From positions 26,504 to 90,503 of the forward strand of contig JAFQCL010000030.1 of the NCBI GenBank assembly GCA_017416425.1: 64,000 nt of DNA, read 5' to 3'. The stretch is from Clostridia bacterium (GTDB taxonomy: Bacteria > Bacillota > Clostridia > Christensenellales > CAG-138). The notes beneath the pieces were generated by a model. That model ran no database searches. It was given only the letters and a program-made list of their open reading frames with translations, and was not told the DNA's origin. Positions 1 to 7,675 of the stretch are shown piece after piece (position 1 is the first letter of the stretch; each line of letters starts with the position of its first letter). The position numbers and the translations under genes are program-made.

Positions 1-962
1 CCGCTATTGCCCGGATTGATCGCCGCATCGGTCTGTATATAGGCATTGGTATGGCCATCTATATTTATCTTCCTCTCAAGTGCGCTTATAATACCGAAGG
101 TGGGAGTACTTGCAAGCGTAGTTCCGGTTGGATCTCCTATCGCGATCACAAATTCACCTACTCTGCATGTATCCGAATCGCCGAGTTTTAAAGGCAAAAG
201 GTTAGTGGAGCTTAGGTCTACATAAAGTACTGCAACATCCATAATGGTGTCATAGCCTATTACGTCGGCTGCACATTCAAAGCCGTTATTAAACACAACG
301 CCTACGGAATGTGCATCCGCGATAACATGAGCGTTTGTGAGTATATAGCCATCAGAGGATATAATAAATCCCGAACCGCTTGATTGTATCTGGTTTGATG
401 TGATGAAGCCTGAAAGGTCAGACTGCTCATAGTTGATTATACTCACGACTCCTGCGGATACTCCTTCGATTATATCGGGGAACGGATTATAGGGATCTGT
501 GATGGAAGGAGCAACGCCATCAAGCGTAGCCATCGGACGAGCGGTGACAATTGGCATCGGCGTAACGAGAATGGAAGAACCGTCAGTCGTATATGGGTCT
601 TCAGGTGCACCGGTCGGAAGTACGGATGGAGATGGCATCGGCGAAAGCATCGGTAATGAAGGTTCATCGCCGAAAATGACCGCAGAGGCTATAAGAACCA
701 GCAATATAACAAGAAGCATGCTTATAGCAAAGCCTGTACCAAAGCCGGAGCCCTTTTTCTTAGATGACTTGGTGACCTCAGGCTCTTCGGGGCGGTAGGC
801 AGCATTATATGTGCTTGTGCTGCTTACAATGGGATCGTAAACGGGATTATGACCATCAGCACCTGGATGCGCTGTGGGTTGGTTGTTTTCCTGCTTACTA
901 TTGCTACTTGAATTGTTATTGTGATCATTCGTATGATCGCCGTTATCGGTGTAAAAGTCCAT
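1..962 (-). CDS. HtrA/DegP-like membrane-anchored serine protease (C-terminus outside window)
   Basis: The reading frame starts at the ATG at 962, preceded by a GGGAGG ribosome binding site, and runs off the left edge. About 70 hydrophilic, Asn/Ser-rich residues are followed by a Lys-rich stretch and one hydrophobic segment (roughly residues 80-97). A Pro/Ser/Thr-rich linker leads into a trypsin-like protease domain. The catalytic His lies in TNAHVI, the Asp in MDVAVL, and the frame leaves the window inside PGNSG, the catalytic Ser motif. This is the family architecture of Firmicute HtrA: cytoplasmic N-terminus, one membrane anchor, and an outside protease, normally followed by a PDZ domain that cannot be seen here. 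Such proteases degrade or refold damaged exported proteins. It is divergent from rplJL. A TATAAT lies at 984-989 on this strand, without a clear -35 box. Confidence 0.93.
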   Translation of the reverse strand, partial: MDFYTDNGDHTNDHNNNSSSNSKQENNQPTAHPGADGHNPVYDPIVSSTSTYNAAYRPEEPEVTKSSKKKGSGFGTGFAISMLLVILLVLIASAVIFGDEPSLPMLSPMPSPSVLPTGAPEDPYTTDGSSILVTPMPIVTARPMATLDGVAPSITDPYNPFPDIIEGVSAGVVSIINYEQSDLSGFITSNQIQSSGSGFIISSDGYILTNAHVIADAHSVGVVFNNGFECAADVIGYDTIMDVAVLYVDLSSTNLLPLKLGDSDTCRVGEFVIAIGDPTGTTLASTPTFGIISALERKINIDGHTNAYIQTDAAINPGNS

Positions 963-1077
963 TACAACACCTCCCTCAATATAATTATAAACCAAGTATG
1001 CGTAAAAGGGTAAATCTCATATGTGAAAAATGTGTGAAGTTGACGAATGGAAAACACCAAATATATCAAAAAAAGGG

Positions 1078-1106
1078 TTGACACGATACCTAAGAAGTGC
1101 TATCAT
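1078..1106 (+). promoter_or_regulatory. Sigma-A promoter of rplJ-rplL
   Basis: TTGACA (1078-1083) and TATCAT (1101-1106) are separated by exactly 17 bases. This is a near-consensus housekeeping promoter about 200 bases upstream of rplJ, as expected for a ribosomal protein operon with a long regulatory leader. Confidence 0.8.
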
Positions 1107-1143
1107 ACTTGAGCTGGAATTTGATCCGCCTAAGACAGTTGGT

Positions 1144-1193
1144 AAAACGATCATCGTTTTTACGATAAACGTTTTTTACGATCATCGTTTTTT
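1144..1193 (+). repeat. Pair of short palindromes in the rplJ leader
   Basis: The palindrome core ACGATCATCGT occurs twice, in 1144-1160 and 1178-1193, each followed by a T run. As RNA each could form a small A/T-rich hairpin with a TCA loop. They lie downstream of the predicted transcription start and upstream of the L10-type leader. They could be weak terminators, a protein-binding repeat, or neither. Confidence 0.5.
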
Positions 1194-1194
1194 A

Positions 1195-1285
1195 AATATC
1201 CAACCGAGGTAGAGCGATTGGCACATCAGTTATCGTATGTCTCCGATCCCTTGCTGCTTGGCGGTGAGGGATTTTAGTTATTATA
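1195..1285 (+). promoter_or_regulatory. Probable ribosomal protein L10 leader (autoregulatory RNA)
   Basis: The region directly before rplJ can fold into two hairpins. In the first, GATTGG pairs with CCGATC, with ACAT/ATGT inside. In the second, CCCT pairs with AGGG around GCTG/GCGGT, followed by ATTTTAGTTATT, which resembles a weak terminator. In Firmicutes the L10(L12)4 complex binds an rplJ leader and represses its own operon. Position and structure fit, but the call rests on folding by eye and not on a covariance model. Confidence 0.5.
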
Positions 1286-1302
1286 AATCAGGAGGTTAGG
1301 CA

Positions 1303-1824
1303 ATGGCAAACATCAAGATTATCGAGATGAAAGCCGCGCTTGTTTCCGAGGTTGCGGACAAGATCAAAAGAGCTCAGTCCGTAGTTGTATTTGATTACCG
1401 TGGATTGACCGTGGAAGAGGTCACTGCGCTTCGCGTAGAAATGCGTAAAGCAGGCGTTGATTATGTTGTACTTAAGAACACAATATTTGAACGTGCGGCA
1501 CGCGAGGCTGGGATATCAGAGACCGTTAACAATATGCTGAAGGGACCTTCGGCGTTTGCGTTCGGTTATGAAGATCCGGCTGCCCCGGCAAAGATACTAA
1601 AGGAAACTATTAAAAAGGCTAAAAAATGCGAAATGAAGGGTGGCCTTATAAATGGCATCGTATCCTCTGCAAAGGATATGGATCAGCTCGCTGAGCTGCC
1701 CTCAAGAGAGGTACTCATCGCCCGTATGCTCGGCAGCATGATGTCCCCGATCACCGGTCTTGCGATCGCACTCGACCAGTTGAGAAAGAAGCTCGGTGGA
1801 GAAACCGAGTCCGCAGCTGAATAA
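1303..1824 (+). CDS. rplJ: 50S ribosomal protein L10
   Basis: The product is 173 residues, a normal length for L10. It starts MANIKIIEMKAALVSEV and carries the L10 signature near residues 25-65, including VVFDYRGLTVEEV and YVVLKNT. The C-terminal helix that binds L7/L12 dimers is present (about residues 140-165). L10 is the base of the flexible ribosomal stalk that recruits and activates translational GTPases. AGGAGG sits eight bases before the ATG. It is co-transcribed with rplL, and free L10 probably represses the operon through the upstream leader. Confidence 0.97.
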   Translation: MANIKIIEMKAALVSEVADKIKRAQSVVVFDYRGLTVEEVTALRVEMRKAGVDYVVLKNTIFERAAREAGISETVNNMLKGPSAFAFGYEDPAAPAKILKETIKKAKKCEMKGGLINGIVSSAKDMDQLAELPSREVLIARMLGSMMSPITGLAIALDQLRKKLGGETESAAE

Positions 1825-1866
1825 TCAGCAAAACCTGAAAAACAAAACTATTTGGAGGATACAATA

Positions 1867-2235
1867 ATGACTAAGCAGGAATTTATCGATTATATCAAGT
1901 CACTTACAGTTCTTGAGCTTGCAGAGCTCGTACACGCTGTAGAAGAAGAGTTTGGCGTTTCCGCAGCAGCGACCGCAGTAGCAGTAGCAGGCCCGGTAGC
2001 CGCAGCAGCAGAAGTTGAAGAGAAGACCGAGTTCGATGTCGTGCTCAAGGATGCAGGCGCTGAGAAGATCAAGGTCATCAAGGAAGTTCGTGCCCTTCTC
2101 GGCCTTGGACTTAAGGAAGCTAAGGAAGCTGTTGATGGCGTTCCGACCACCCTTAAGGAAGGTATTGCTAAGGAAGACGCAGAGAAGATCGTTAACGCTC
2201 TTAAGGCAGTTGGTGCGACCTGCGAGATTAAGTAA
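1867..2235 (+). CDS. rplL: 50S ribosomal protein L7/L12
   Basis: The product is 122 residues. An N-terminal dimerisation helix (about 1-35) is followed by an Ala/Val-rich hinge and the globular C-terminal domain with [16 protein letters not shown], the face that contacts EF-Tu and EF-G. The ATG at 1867 was chosen over an in-frame TTG at 1852. The GGAGG at 1854-1858 overlaps that TTG codon and is well spaced for the ATG. It lies 42 bases after rplJ in the same transcript and is followed by a terminator. Confidence 0.97.
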   Translation: MTKQEFIDYIKSLTVLELAELVHAVEEEFGVSAAATAVAVAGPVAAAAEVEEKTEFDVVLKDAGAEKIKVIKEVRALLGLGLKEAKEAVDGVPTTLKEGIAKEDAEKIVNALKAVGATCEIK

Positions 2236-2252
2236 TCAGAATATAATAGAAA

Positions 2253-2280
2253 ACGGCTGGTATAATTACCGGTCGTTTTT
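2253..2280 (+). terminator. Rho-independent terminator of rplJL
   Basis: A ten-pair stem (2253-2262 with 2267-2276, two G-U pairs) closes a TAAT loop and runs into a T tract. Confidence 0.85.
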
Positions 2281-2283
2281 GCA

Positions 2284-2566
2284 TTTAAGTCGCGTTTTTC
2301 AGCTTTTTACTGAAACAAGGACTTGGCGCCGGGATCATAATGACTTGAATAATATTTTAAAAGGTGATATAAATAAACATTGAGACCCTTAATATGGTTT
2401 TTGATATGAGCTCATAACAGTACGCATAATTATGAAGGGTTGATGTTCACGGCAAACTTTAAATATATAATTGAGCAAACGTAAAAATCCATGAAAAAAG
2501 GATAAGAATAGGTTCGATAGTTTTAACAACATATGCCGAGCGCTTGATTCTCGAAAGTAGCTTTAT
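2284..2566. other. Non-coding stretch between rplL and the YbjN-like remnants
   Basis: No reading frame with a ribosome binding site, no RNA gene and no convincing hairpin were found in this A/T-rich stretch. Given the decayed genes that follow, it may contain further unrecognisable remnants. Confidence 0.5.
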
Positions 2567-2962
2567 GTGAAGCATAGAAATAAGCTCAGTTTTGAATTTA
2601 AAGCGCAGGGAGAGTCCTTCTGATCGAGCTTACGTTAAAGATAAAATTAAATCAAGATATTATCCTCATACTTTCCTATTGCCCATTTATCATAGCTGAG
2701 GATTAAAAGGCTTGATCTTGCCATGGCTATCAGAATTGTCAACAATGGCGTAGTAGACGGATCGTTTGACTATGATGTAGAATTGGGTCATATATTTTTC
2801 CGTATGACAAACAGCTTCTATGATACCACTATAGGCGATGAGGTCGTTGTCTATATAATCCTCAGTGCGCTCCATACTATCGATAAATACAACGATAAAC
2901 TTCTGTTGCTTTCTAAGGGAATGATTTCTTTGGAAAAGTTTATTGAACAGGAAAATAGTTAA
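2567..2962 (+). pseudogene. Decayed YbjN-like gene, copy 1
   Basis: Three reading frames together rebuild one protein of the same family as the next copy. The first frame gives KLSFEFKAQGES (from 2582). A second gives IELTLKIKLNQDIILIL then SYCPFIIAED, ending at a stop near 2703. The third continues with KRLDLAMAIRIVNNG, VVDGSFDYD, FFRMTNSF and a DKYNDK motif to the stop at 2960-2962. The segments align in order with copy 2 (HFKADGDD, TEDKRVEGAIAT, DGSFDYD, FRMTASF, DKYNDKF). The intact ATG-started tail at 2723 would be only the C-terminal half of the family and is not a convincing gene alone. YbjN-like proteins have an unclear role. Confidence 0.7.
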
Positions 2963-2975
2963 GGAGGGTATATAG

Positions 2976-3455
2976 ATATCAGATAAAAACAAGCCTGCTC
3001 TTGTATCTTATAAAAAGTGTGTATAAAACACTTTGCGAAGCACACGACAAGAGACAGTGAAAGTATGATAAGGAAGACGCGAAATTGCTGATTCATTTTA
3101 AAGCAGACGGCGATGATATTACGAAGGATTTTATAATAGTAGTAGATGGTGAGAGGCAACTTGTTAGAGTAATGTTGCCTATGCATTTTAACGTAACAGA
3201 GGATAAGCGCGTTGAGGGTGCAATTGCTACGTGTATGGTCAACTATAGATTATCTGACGGAAGCTTTGATTATGACGTCACCGGTGGAAAGATAGCTTTC
3301 AGAATGACCGCCTCATTCAGAGAGTCACCGTGGATGGGGCGATCCAGTACCTGATTTCATTTTCCTGCACTGTGGTTGATAAATATAATGACAAGTTCCT
3401 TACTGTAAACAAGGGTTTGATCAATATCACAGATTTTATAGATATCATATCGTAA
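2976..3455 (+). pseudogene. Decayed YbjN-like gene, copy 2
   Basis: A strong AAGGAGG (2961-2967) is followed eight bases later by ATA where a start is expected, then SDKNKPALVSYKK. A frameshift leads to VYKTLCEAHDKRQ, a TGA stop (3058-3060) and KYDKEDAKLLIHFKADGDD. The frame then stays open to about 3330. A one-base shift there leads to IQYLISFSCTVVDKYNDKF and INITDFIDIIS, ending at TAA (3453-3455). The rebuilt protein is about 155 residues, typical of the YbjN-like family found in Clostridia. Lost start, internal stop and two frameshifts mean it is not functional. Neighbouring genes are intact, so sequencing error is unlikely to explain all the lesions. Confidence 0.75.
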
Positions 3456-3464
3456 TGTGCGCTC

Positions 3465-3917
3465 CTATGCTTTGAGTAAAAACTCCTCATCGGAAATTAC
3501 GCATATTCCATTTTGTTTAAGCAGGGCTGTAGTTACGCCATCGCCAGGTACAAGCCTGTTTTTAAATGTACCGTCATATATGAGCCCACATCCGCATGAA
3601 GGGGATTTGGATTTTAATATAGCCAAATTTATACCGTACTCCTTTGCAAATAAAAGGGTACGTTCAGCTCCTGTTATAAATTGATCGGATAAATCCAGAC
3701 CGGATTTTGAGACAGCTTTAGCTTTGCGGCATAATACGAGCTCACCACTTCCGGTAAGCTCAGAGGGCTCTCGCGGAAATGTAAGACCTCCCGCACATTC
3801 AGGGCAAAAGGGCAACGCTTTCTTCTCATTACATAGTTTTATGAATGTATCGTTACCCTTTGCTTTGCCGTCGTAGCGACAGGGATGCCCCGCAAGACAT
3901 TTTGAGATAAGCAGCAT
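3465..3917 (-). CDS. DUF523 family protein
   Basis: The product is 150 residues and matches the DUF523 pattern: LISKCLAGHPCRYDG at the N-terminus, FCPECAGGLTFPREP near residue 40, and SKSPSCGCGLIYDG near residue 105. Conserved cysteines suggest a metal or Fe-S site, but the function of the family is unknown to me. The ATG at 3917 shares one base with the stop of the upstream gene (TAATG), so translational coupling is likely and the in-frame ATG nine bases earlier was not used. It is the last gene of the three-gene minus operon. Confidence 0.85.
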   Translation of the reverse strand: MLLISKCLAGHPCRYDGKAKGNDTFIKLCNEKKALPFCPECAGGLTFPREPSELTGSGELVLCRKAKAVSKSGLDLSDQFITGAERTLLFAKEYGINLAILKSKSPSCGCGLIYDGTFKNRLVPGDGVTTALLKQNGICVISDEEFLLKA

Positions 3918-4246
3918 TATTCCCACTCGATCGCGCCGATGCTGGCAAGGTATTCTTCAGCATAATCCATATAGTCTTCAACGAGCCTCATGGCATATGC
4001 CTTGTACTGTGAATAATTTGTAAGCACAGCTTTTTTTAGCAATTCAAATGCTTTCTCCTCATCATAATCGGCGCCATCATATACTCCATCATCATTCATG
4101 TACTGATCATCGGTGTTTATAAGCAGTGTTATGATGGCATCAAGTTCCTCATTAGGTATGAACAAGAAGTCGCCGTTATTGATAAATTTTTCCATAATTG
4201 ACGTTTTTCCGTCCAAAAGATCGATTTCGATGTAGTTTTCGTCCAT
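3917..4246 (-). CDS. Small acidic hypothetical protein
   Basis: The product is 109 residues, strongly acidic (runs such as DDQYMNDDGVYDGADYDEE), with predicted helices and no signal peptide or membrane segment. I do not recognise the family. AGAGG precedes the ATG. It starts 21 bases after the M20 amidohydrolase gene and overlaps the DUF523 gene by one base, so all three are probably one transcript. Fully open frame and coupled spacing argue that it is real. Confidence 0.75.
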   Translation of the reverse strand: MDENYIEIDLLDGKTSIMEKFINNGDFLFIPNEELDAIITLLINTDDQYMNDDGVYDGADYDEEKAFELLKKAVLTNYSQYKAYAMRLVEDYMDYAEEYLASIGAIEWE

Positions 4247-4267
4247 GTTATACCTCTTTTTTATTTA

Positions 4268-5428
4268 TTATGTAAGCCCCAAAAAGCCGCAGTAAGCAAG
4301 TAGTTCAGAGCCATAGCGCAGGGCTTCGTTATTTGTAGAAAACCTGTTACTATGCCATGGGAAATTTTGTTTGTCCATATAGCCCGAACCCAGCCAATAG
4401 AAAAAGGTTGGAGCTATTACGCTATATTCAGAAAAATCCTCAGAAGCAAGGCAGGGATTGCTTTCCATGATGCAATCATCACCCATGGCTTTATGAGCAA
4501 TTATTTTGGCGCGCCGATACATTTCATTTGAATTGATGATAGCAGGCCCATGGTTTATAAGCTCAAATTCACCTGTGCAGCCGTAAGCCATGGGAACATG
4601 CTTTACAATATCACCTATACGGCTCATGAGAATATCTCGGACTTCATCTGTATAAGAGCGTAAACTACCGGTTATTATAACCTCATCTACCGGGTGATTA
4701 TTCTCATTACCTCCATTTATGGAGCATATTGTAAGTACCGCAGTATCAAGTGGAGCAATATTGCGGCTTACAATGGTGTTCAGAGCTGTTATTGTTGCGG
4801 CTGATGCGAGTATGGTATCCTTGCATTTTTCGGGCATGGAGCTATGTCCGCCTTTTCCGTGTATTTTAATGCGAATGTTATCTTTAGCAGACATTAGCGG
4901 CCCTTCTTTTACTACTACTTTGCCTGCGGGAATTTCAGTTCGGTTATGCAGACCATACATAGCATCAAAAGGGTGCTTTTCAAAAAATCCGGATGATATG
5001 AGATCGCGTGCGCCAAAGTTTAATTCCTCCGCATGCTGAAACACCAACATAACATCAAAAGGAGGCTTTTGGCGAGATAATAAAAGAGCAGCTCCAAGTA
5101 AGCAAGCCGTATGGAAATCATGACCACAACCATGCATAACATTGGGTACGGATGATATGGGGTAATCGGCGGGCTCCTCTTGATAAGGCAAAGCATCTAT
5201 ATCCGCGCGAAGCGCTATTACCTTTGAAGAATCATGACCGCGAATAAGTCCTACAGCGCCTGTTGGTTTGCCCGTATCCAGCAGCTCAATGTTAAGGCAA
5301 GTAAGGAAGTCCTTTATAAGGGCGGTCGTTTTATGCTCATGTAGGGATAATTCGGGATGAGCATGAAGATACTCCTTGATACGCAATATATTTGAAAAAT
5401 CGGTATCGGTAAGGCGATATAGATTCAA
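4268..5428 (-). CDS. M20-family amidohydrolase (N-acyl amino acid/hippurate hydrolase type)
   Basis: The product is 386 residues, the usual size for M20D amidohydrolases. These are cytoplasmic metallopeptidases that split N-acyl or N-carbamoyl amino acids. Metal-site motifs are visible: ALRADIDALP (about 73-82), MHGCGHDFHT (about 97-106), HAEELNFGA (about 132-140), and a C-terminal CLASEDFSEYS. The dimerisation domain contains GGHSSMPEKCKD. The start is a TTG at 5428, five bases behind GGAGG; no better-placed ATG exists. It is first gene of an operon with the acidic protein and DUF523 protein. The exact acyl substrate cannot be read from sequence. Confidence 0.9.
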   Translation of the reverse strand: MNLYRLTDTDFSNILRIKEYLHAHPELSLHEHKTTALIKDFLTCLNIELLDTGKPTGAVGLIRGHDSSKVIALRADIDALPYQEEPADYPISSVPNVMHGCGHDFHTACLLGAALLLSRQKPPFDVMLVFQHAEELNFGARDLISSGFFEKHPFDAMYGLHNRTEIPAGKVVVKEGPLMSAKDNIRIKIHGKGGHSSMPEKCKDTILASAATITALNTIVSRNIAPLDTAVLTICSINGGNENNHPVDEVIITGSLRSYTDEVRDILMSRIGDIVKHVPMAYGCTGEFELINHGPAIINSNEMYRRAKIIAHKAMGDDCIMESNPCLASEDFSEYSVIAPTFFYWLGSGYMDKQNFPWHSNRFSTNNEALRYGSELLAYCGFLGLT

Positions 5429-5480
5429 TTAGTCCTCCAAGTGCCGGGAGCGATGCAAGCTCAAGGCAAGTTTTTACAGA

Positions 5481-5509
5481 ATTGTAGCACTAAAACAAAA
5501 ATTATGCAA
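5481..5509 (-). promoter_or_regulatory. Probable promoter of the amidohydrolase operon
   Basis: On the minus strand TTGCAT (5504-5509) and TACAAT (5481-5486) are 17 bases apart, about 50 bases upstream of the TTG start. The remainder of 5429-5720 shows no gene apart from the divergent tRNA promoter. Confidence 0.55.
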
Positions 5510-5661
5510 GCAAATATTGCGATTTATCGATATAACTCGGATAAAAGCTAAGGCGCCTCCAAAGTCAATAAAATAAAAATATACGAGAGTACTTTTTAAG
5601 ATAAACAAAGCATAAATGCATATCCATAGCGTAAAAATGAAAGATATATGAAAAAAAGTGT

Positions 5662-5690
5662 TGCAAAATGAAACAAGGTGCTTTATAATA
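5662..5690 (+). promoter_or_regulatory. Promoter of tRNA-Thr(GGT)
   Basis: TTGCAA (5662-5667) and TATAAT (5685-5690) with a 17-base spacer lie 30 bases before the tRNA. Confidence 0.7.
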
Positions 5691-5720
5691 CAAAAGTCGC
5701 AAGTTTAAAGCGGCCATAGT

Positions 5721-5796
5721 GCTGATATAGCTCAGTCGGTAGAGCGCGTCATTGGTAATGACGAGGTCCCCGGTCCGAATCCGGGTATCAGCTCCA
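5721..5796 (+). tRNA. tRNA-Thr(GGT)
   Basis: A complete cloverleaf: acceptor GCTGATA/TATCAGC, D arm, anticodon stem CGTCA/TGACG with loop TTGGTAA (anticodon GGT, reading ACC/ACU), T arm CCCGG/CCGGG, discriminator T and an encoded CCA at 5794-5796. Confidence 0.96.
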
Positions 5797-5799
5797 GAA

Positions 5800-5830
5800 A
5801 AACTCCATCGCTATAGCGATGGAGTTTTTA
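5800..5830 (+). terminator. Terminator after tRNA-Thr(GGT)
   Basis: A perfect 12-base inverted repeat (5802-5813 with 5814-5825) is followed by a T run. The next 290 bases up to yqfC show no gene. Confidence 0.85.
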
Positions 5831-6136
5831 AGTACATTTTCATTCTGTAAGAAAATGGCTTGTAAATAAGTATTCACTTTGTAATTGTGAATTTAATGCC
5901 TAGCAAGGTGAAATATTCCATTAATAGTATTTCAAAGTACAGATCGGGTAAAAACGTAAATAATTATTACTCTTAGCTCATACTTCTGCATCATTGCGCT
6001 ATCAGAGCGCCTTCTTTATCTTCGAATAATTTTTTACTAAACATGATCACCAATCAAAATCCGATATAGTTATATGAACAGGGGCGTGATTAAATGAAAA
6101 GTCTTCGCATATGCATTACAAATGGAGGATCAGGGG

Positions 6137-6436
6137 ATGAAAAAAAGAGTAAAGCGATCTTTTAAGATACGTATGGGAAATCGAATTGCACAGGAGCTTG
6201 AGCTTCCGGTAGACGTGATAGGCGATACTCCAAGAATAACGCTATTAGGCAGCGAACATGCAGAGATAAAAAATCATAAAGGTGTGTTTTCTTATGATAG
6301 TAGCTCAATACGTCTTGAAACGAACTTGGGGCTTATCGAAATAAAAGGTGACAAACTTGAGATCGGGGAAATAAATGCTGAAAGACTGCTGGTAAGCGGG
6401 AAAATTATAGGGGTTAACTTTTTGGATATAAGTTAA
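6137..6436 (+). CDS. yqfC: Sporulation protein YqfC (YabP/YqfC family)
   Basis: The product is 99 residues, mostly beta strand, with the family pattern VIGDTPRITLLGSEHAEI, then GVFSYDSSSIRL and a terminal VSGKIIGVNFLD. The ATG at 6137 is preferred over one at 6122 because the GGAGG at 6124-6128 overlaps the latter and is correctly spaced for the former. In Bacillus yqfC and yqfD are mother-cell (SigE) genes needed for efficient sporulation. It is followed after 70 bases by yqfD, the conserved arrangement. I saw no clear SigE promoter. Confidence 0.88.
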   Translation: MKKRVKRSFKIRMGNRIAQELELPVDVIGDTPRITLLGSEHAEIKNHKGVFSYDSSSIRLETNLGLIEIKGDKLEIGEINAERLLVSGKIIGVNFLDIS

Positions 6437-6506
6437 AAGAAAATGGCAGACGTATCTCATGTAATATGGATGAAATTACTACAAAAAGCGGTGGAATGGT
6501 GATAAA

Positions 6507-7664
6507 ATGTCGAGTTTGATATGGAAAAATATTTTAGGTTATGTTATTATAAGGGTGGATGGATATAATCTGGAATCATTTGTCAATCGATGTACCTGTT
6601 ATGGCATTGGAATTTGGGGCATAAGACGTATTTCACTAAATTCAATGCAGGTGCGGATGCTTGCAGAGGATTTTTATCGCGTGAGAAAAGCCATACGTGG
6701 TATTGGATGTAAAGTGCATATTATTGGAAGACAGGGCGTGCCGTTTAGACTCAAACGAAAGCGAGCGGTATTTGCGCTAGGACTGATCGCAGTGATAATT
6801 GCTATATTTGCTTTATCAAGATATGTGTGGGTAATAGAAGTAGACGGTTGCAGCAGGATCGACGAGGCGGAGATATTGTCTTATATTAAAGACTTGGGAC
6901 TTGATCTTGGAACCTTGAAATCAGGGATAAATACTACAGATATAGCGGGGGATATTACGAAAAGGGATGAGCGTATTGCCTGGACAGGTGTTGAAATAGA
7001 TGGAATAAGGCTCAAGGTAAATATAGTTGAGACTGAGCCGCAAAATATAGTCGATATAAGCACACCTACAAGCGTTTATGCCAAAAAAGACGGAGTAATT
7101 GTCAGCGTTTTATCAAATGGCGGCAAGCCTTGTGTAACGGTCGGTCAGGCTGTTAAAAAAGGTGATCTGCTCATAAACGGAAATCTGACATCTGAGGAAG
7201 GAAAGGAGCTTTTGGTGCATGCTTCCGGAGAGGTGATGGCAAAGGTGTTGTATAGCGCTGAGGCCACGGTATATCCAAACATGGAAGCAGTGATACGTAC
7301 AGGCAATTTAGCCAAGCATATTGAGATAGAACTTCTTGGTATAAAACTTTTTTCAAGGGCGCCTTTTCTCGATTACGAAACTGCATTACGCTATGAAAAA
7401 AGGCTGGCTGGTTGCGTTATTCCGGTTACAATACGCTTTTTTGACTGTTTTGAGCTATCAATGGGCATGAAGACCCTTACCGAGGATGAAATGTACTCTC
7501 GCGCAAAAGCTGAAGCTCAAACAAAACTTCGCGCAAGCATTCCGGAAAATGTTGCAATACTATCAAGGTCGGTAGATATCTTGAAAAATGATGATGGATC
7601 AATAACTGTGGTAATATCCATAATTGCTGAAGAAAATATTGCCGATATAAAAACTATAGGATAG
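6507..7664 (+). CDS. yqfD: Sporulation protein YqfD
   Basis: The product is 385 residues, matching YqfD (SpoIV family, about 390). An N-terminal cytoplasmic region (1-90, with GIWGIRRI) is followed by one membrane segment (about 93-112, VFALGLIAVIIAIFALS). An extracellular FtsQ/POTRA-like region follows, with VWVIEVDGCSRI and a DERIAWTGVEI motif. YqfD localises to the forespore-engulfing membrane in Bacillus. It follows yqfC and precedes phoH by 11 bases, so co-transcription is likely. Confidence 0.92.
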   Translation: MSSLIWKNILGYVIIRVDGYNLESFVNRCTCYGIGIWGIRRISLNSMQVRMLAEDFYRVRKAIRGIGCKVHIIGRQGVPFRLKRKRAVFALGLIAVIIAIFALSRYVWVIEVDGCSRIDEAEILSYIKDLGLDLGTLKSGINTTDIAGDITKRDERIAWTGVEIDGIRLKVNIVETEPQNIVDISTPTSVYAKKDGVIVSVLSNGGKPCVTVGQAVKKGDLLINGNLTSEEGKELLVHASGEVMAKVLYSAEATVYPNMEAVIRTGNLAKHIEIELLGIKLFSRAPFLDYETALRYEKRLAGCVIPVTIRFFDCFELSMGMKTLTEDEMYSRAKAEAQTKLRASIPENVAILSRSVDILKNDDGSITVVISIIAEENIADIKTIG

Positions 7665-7675
7665 AGGAGAAGGAT

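Noticed and set aside
499..1081. Plus-strand open frames over the htrA start region
   Set aside because: They are antisense to the clearly coding protease frame or lie in the promoter region, with no start signals.
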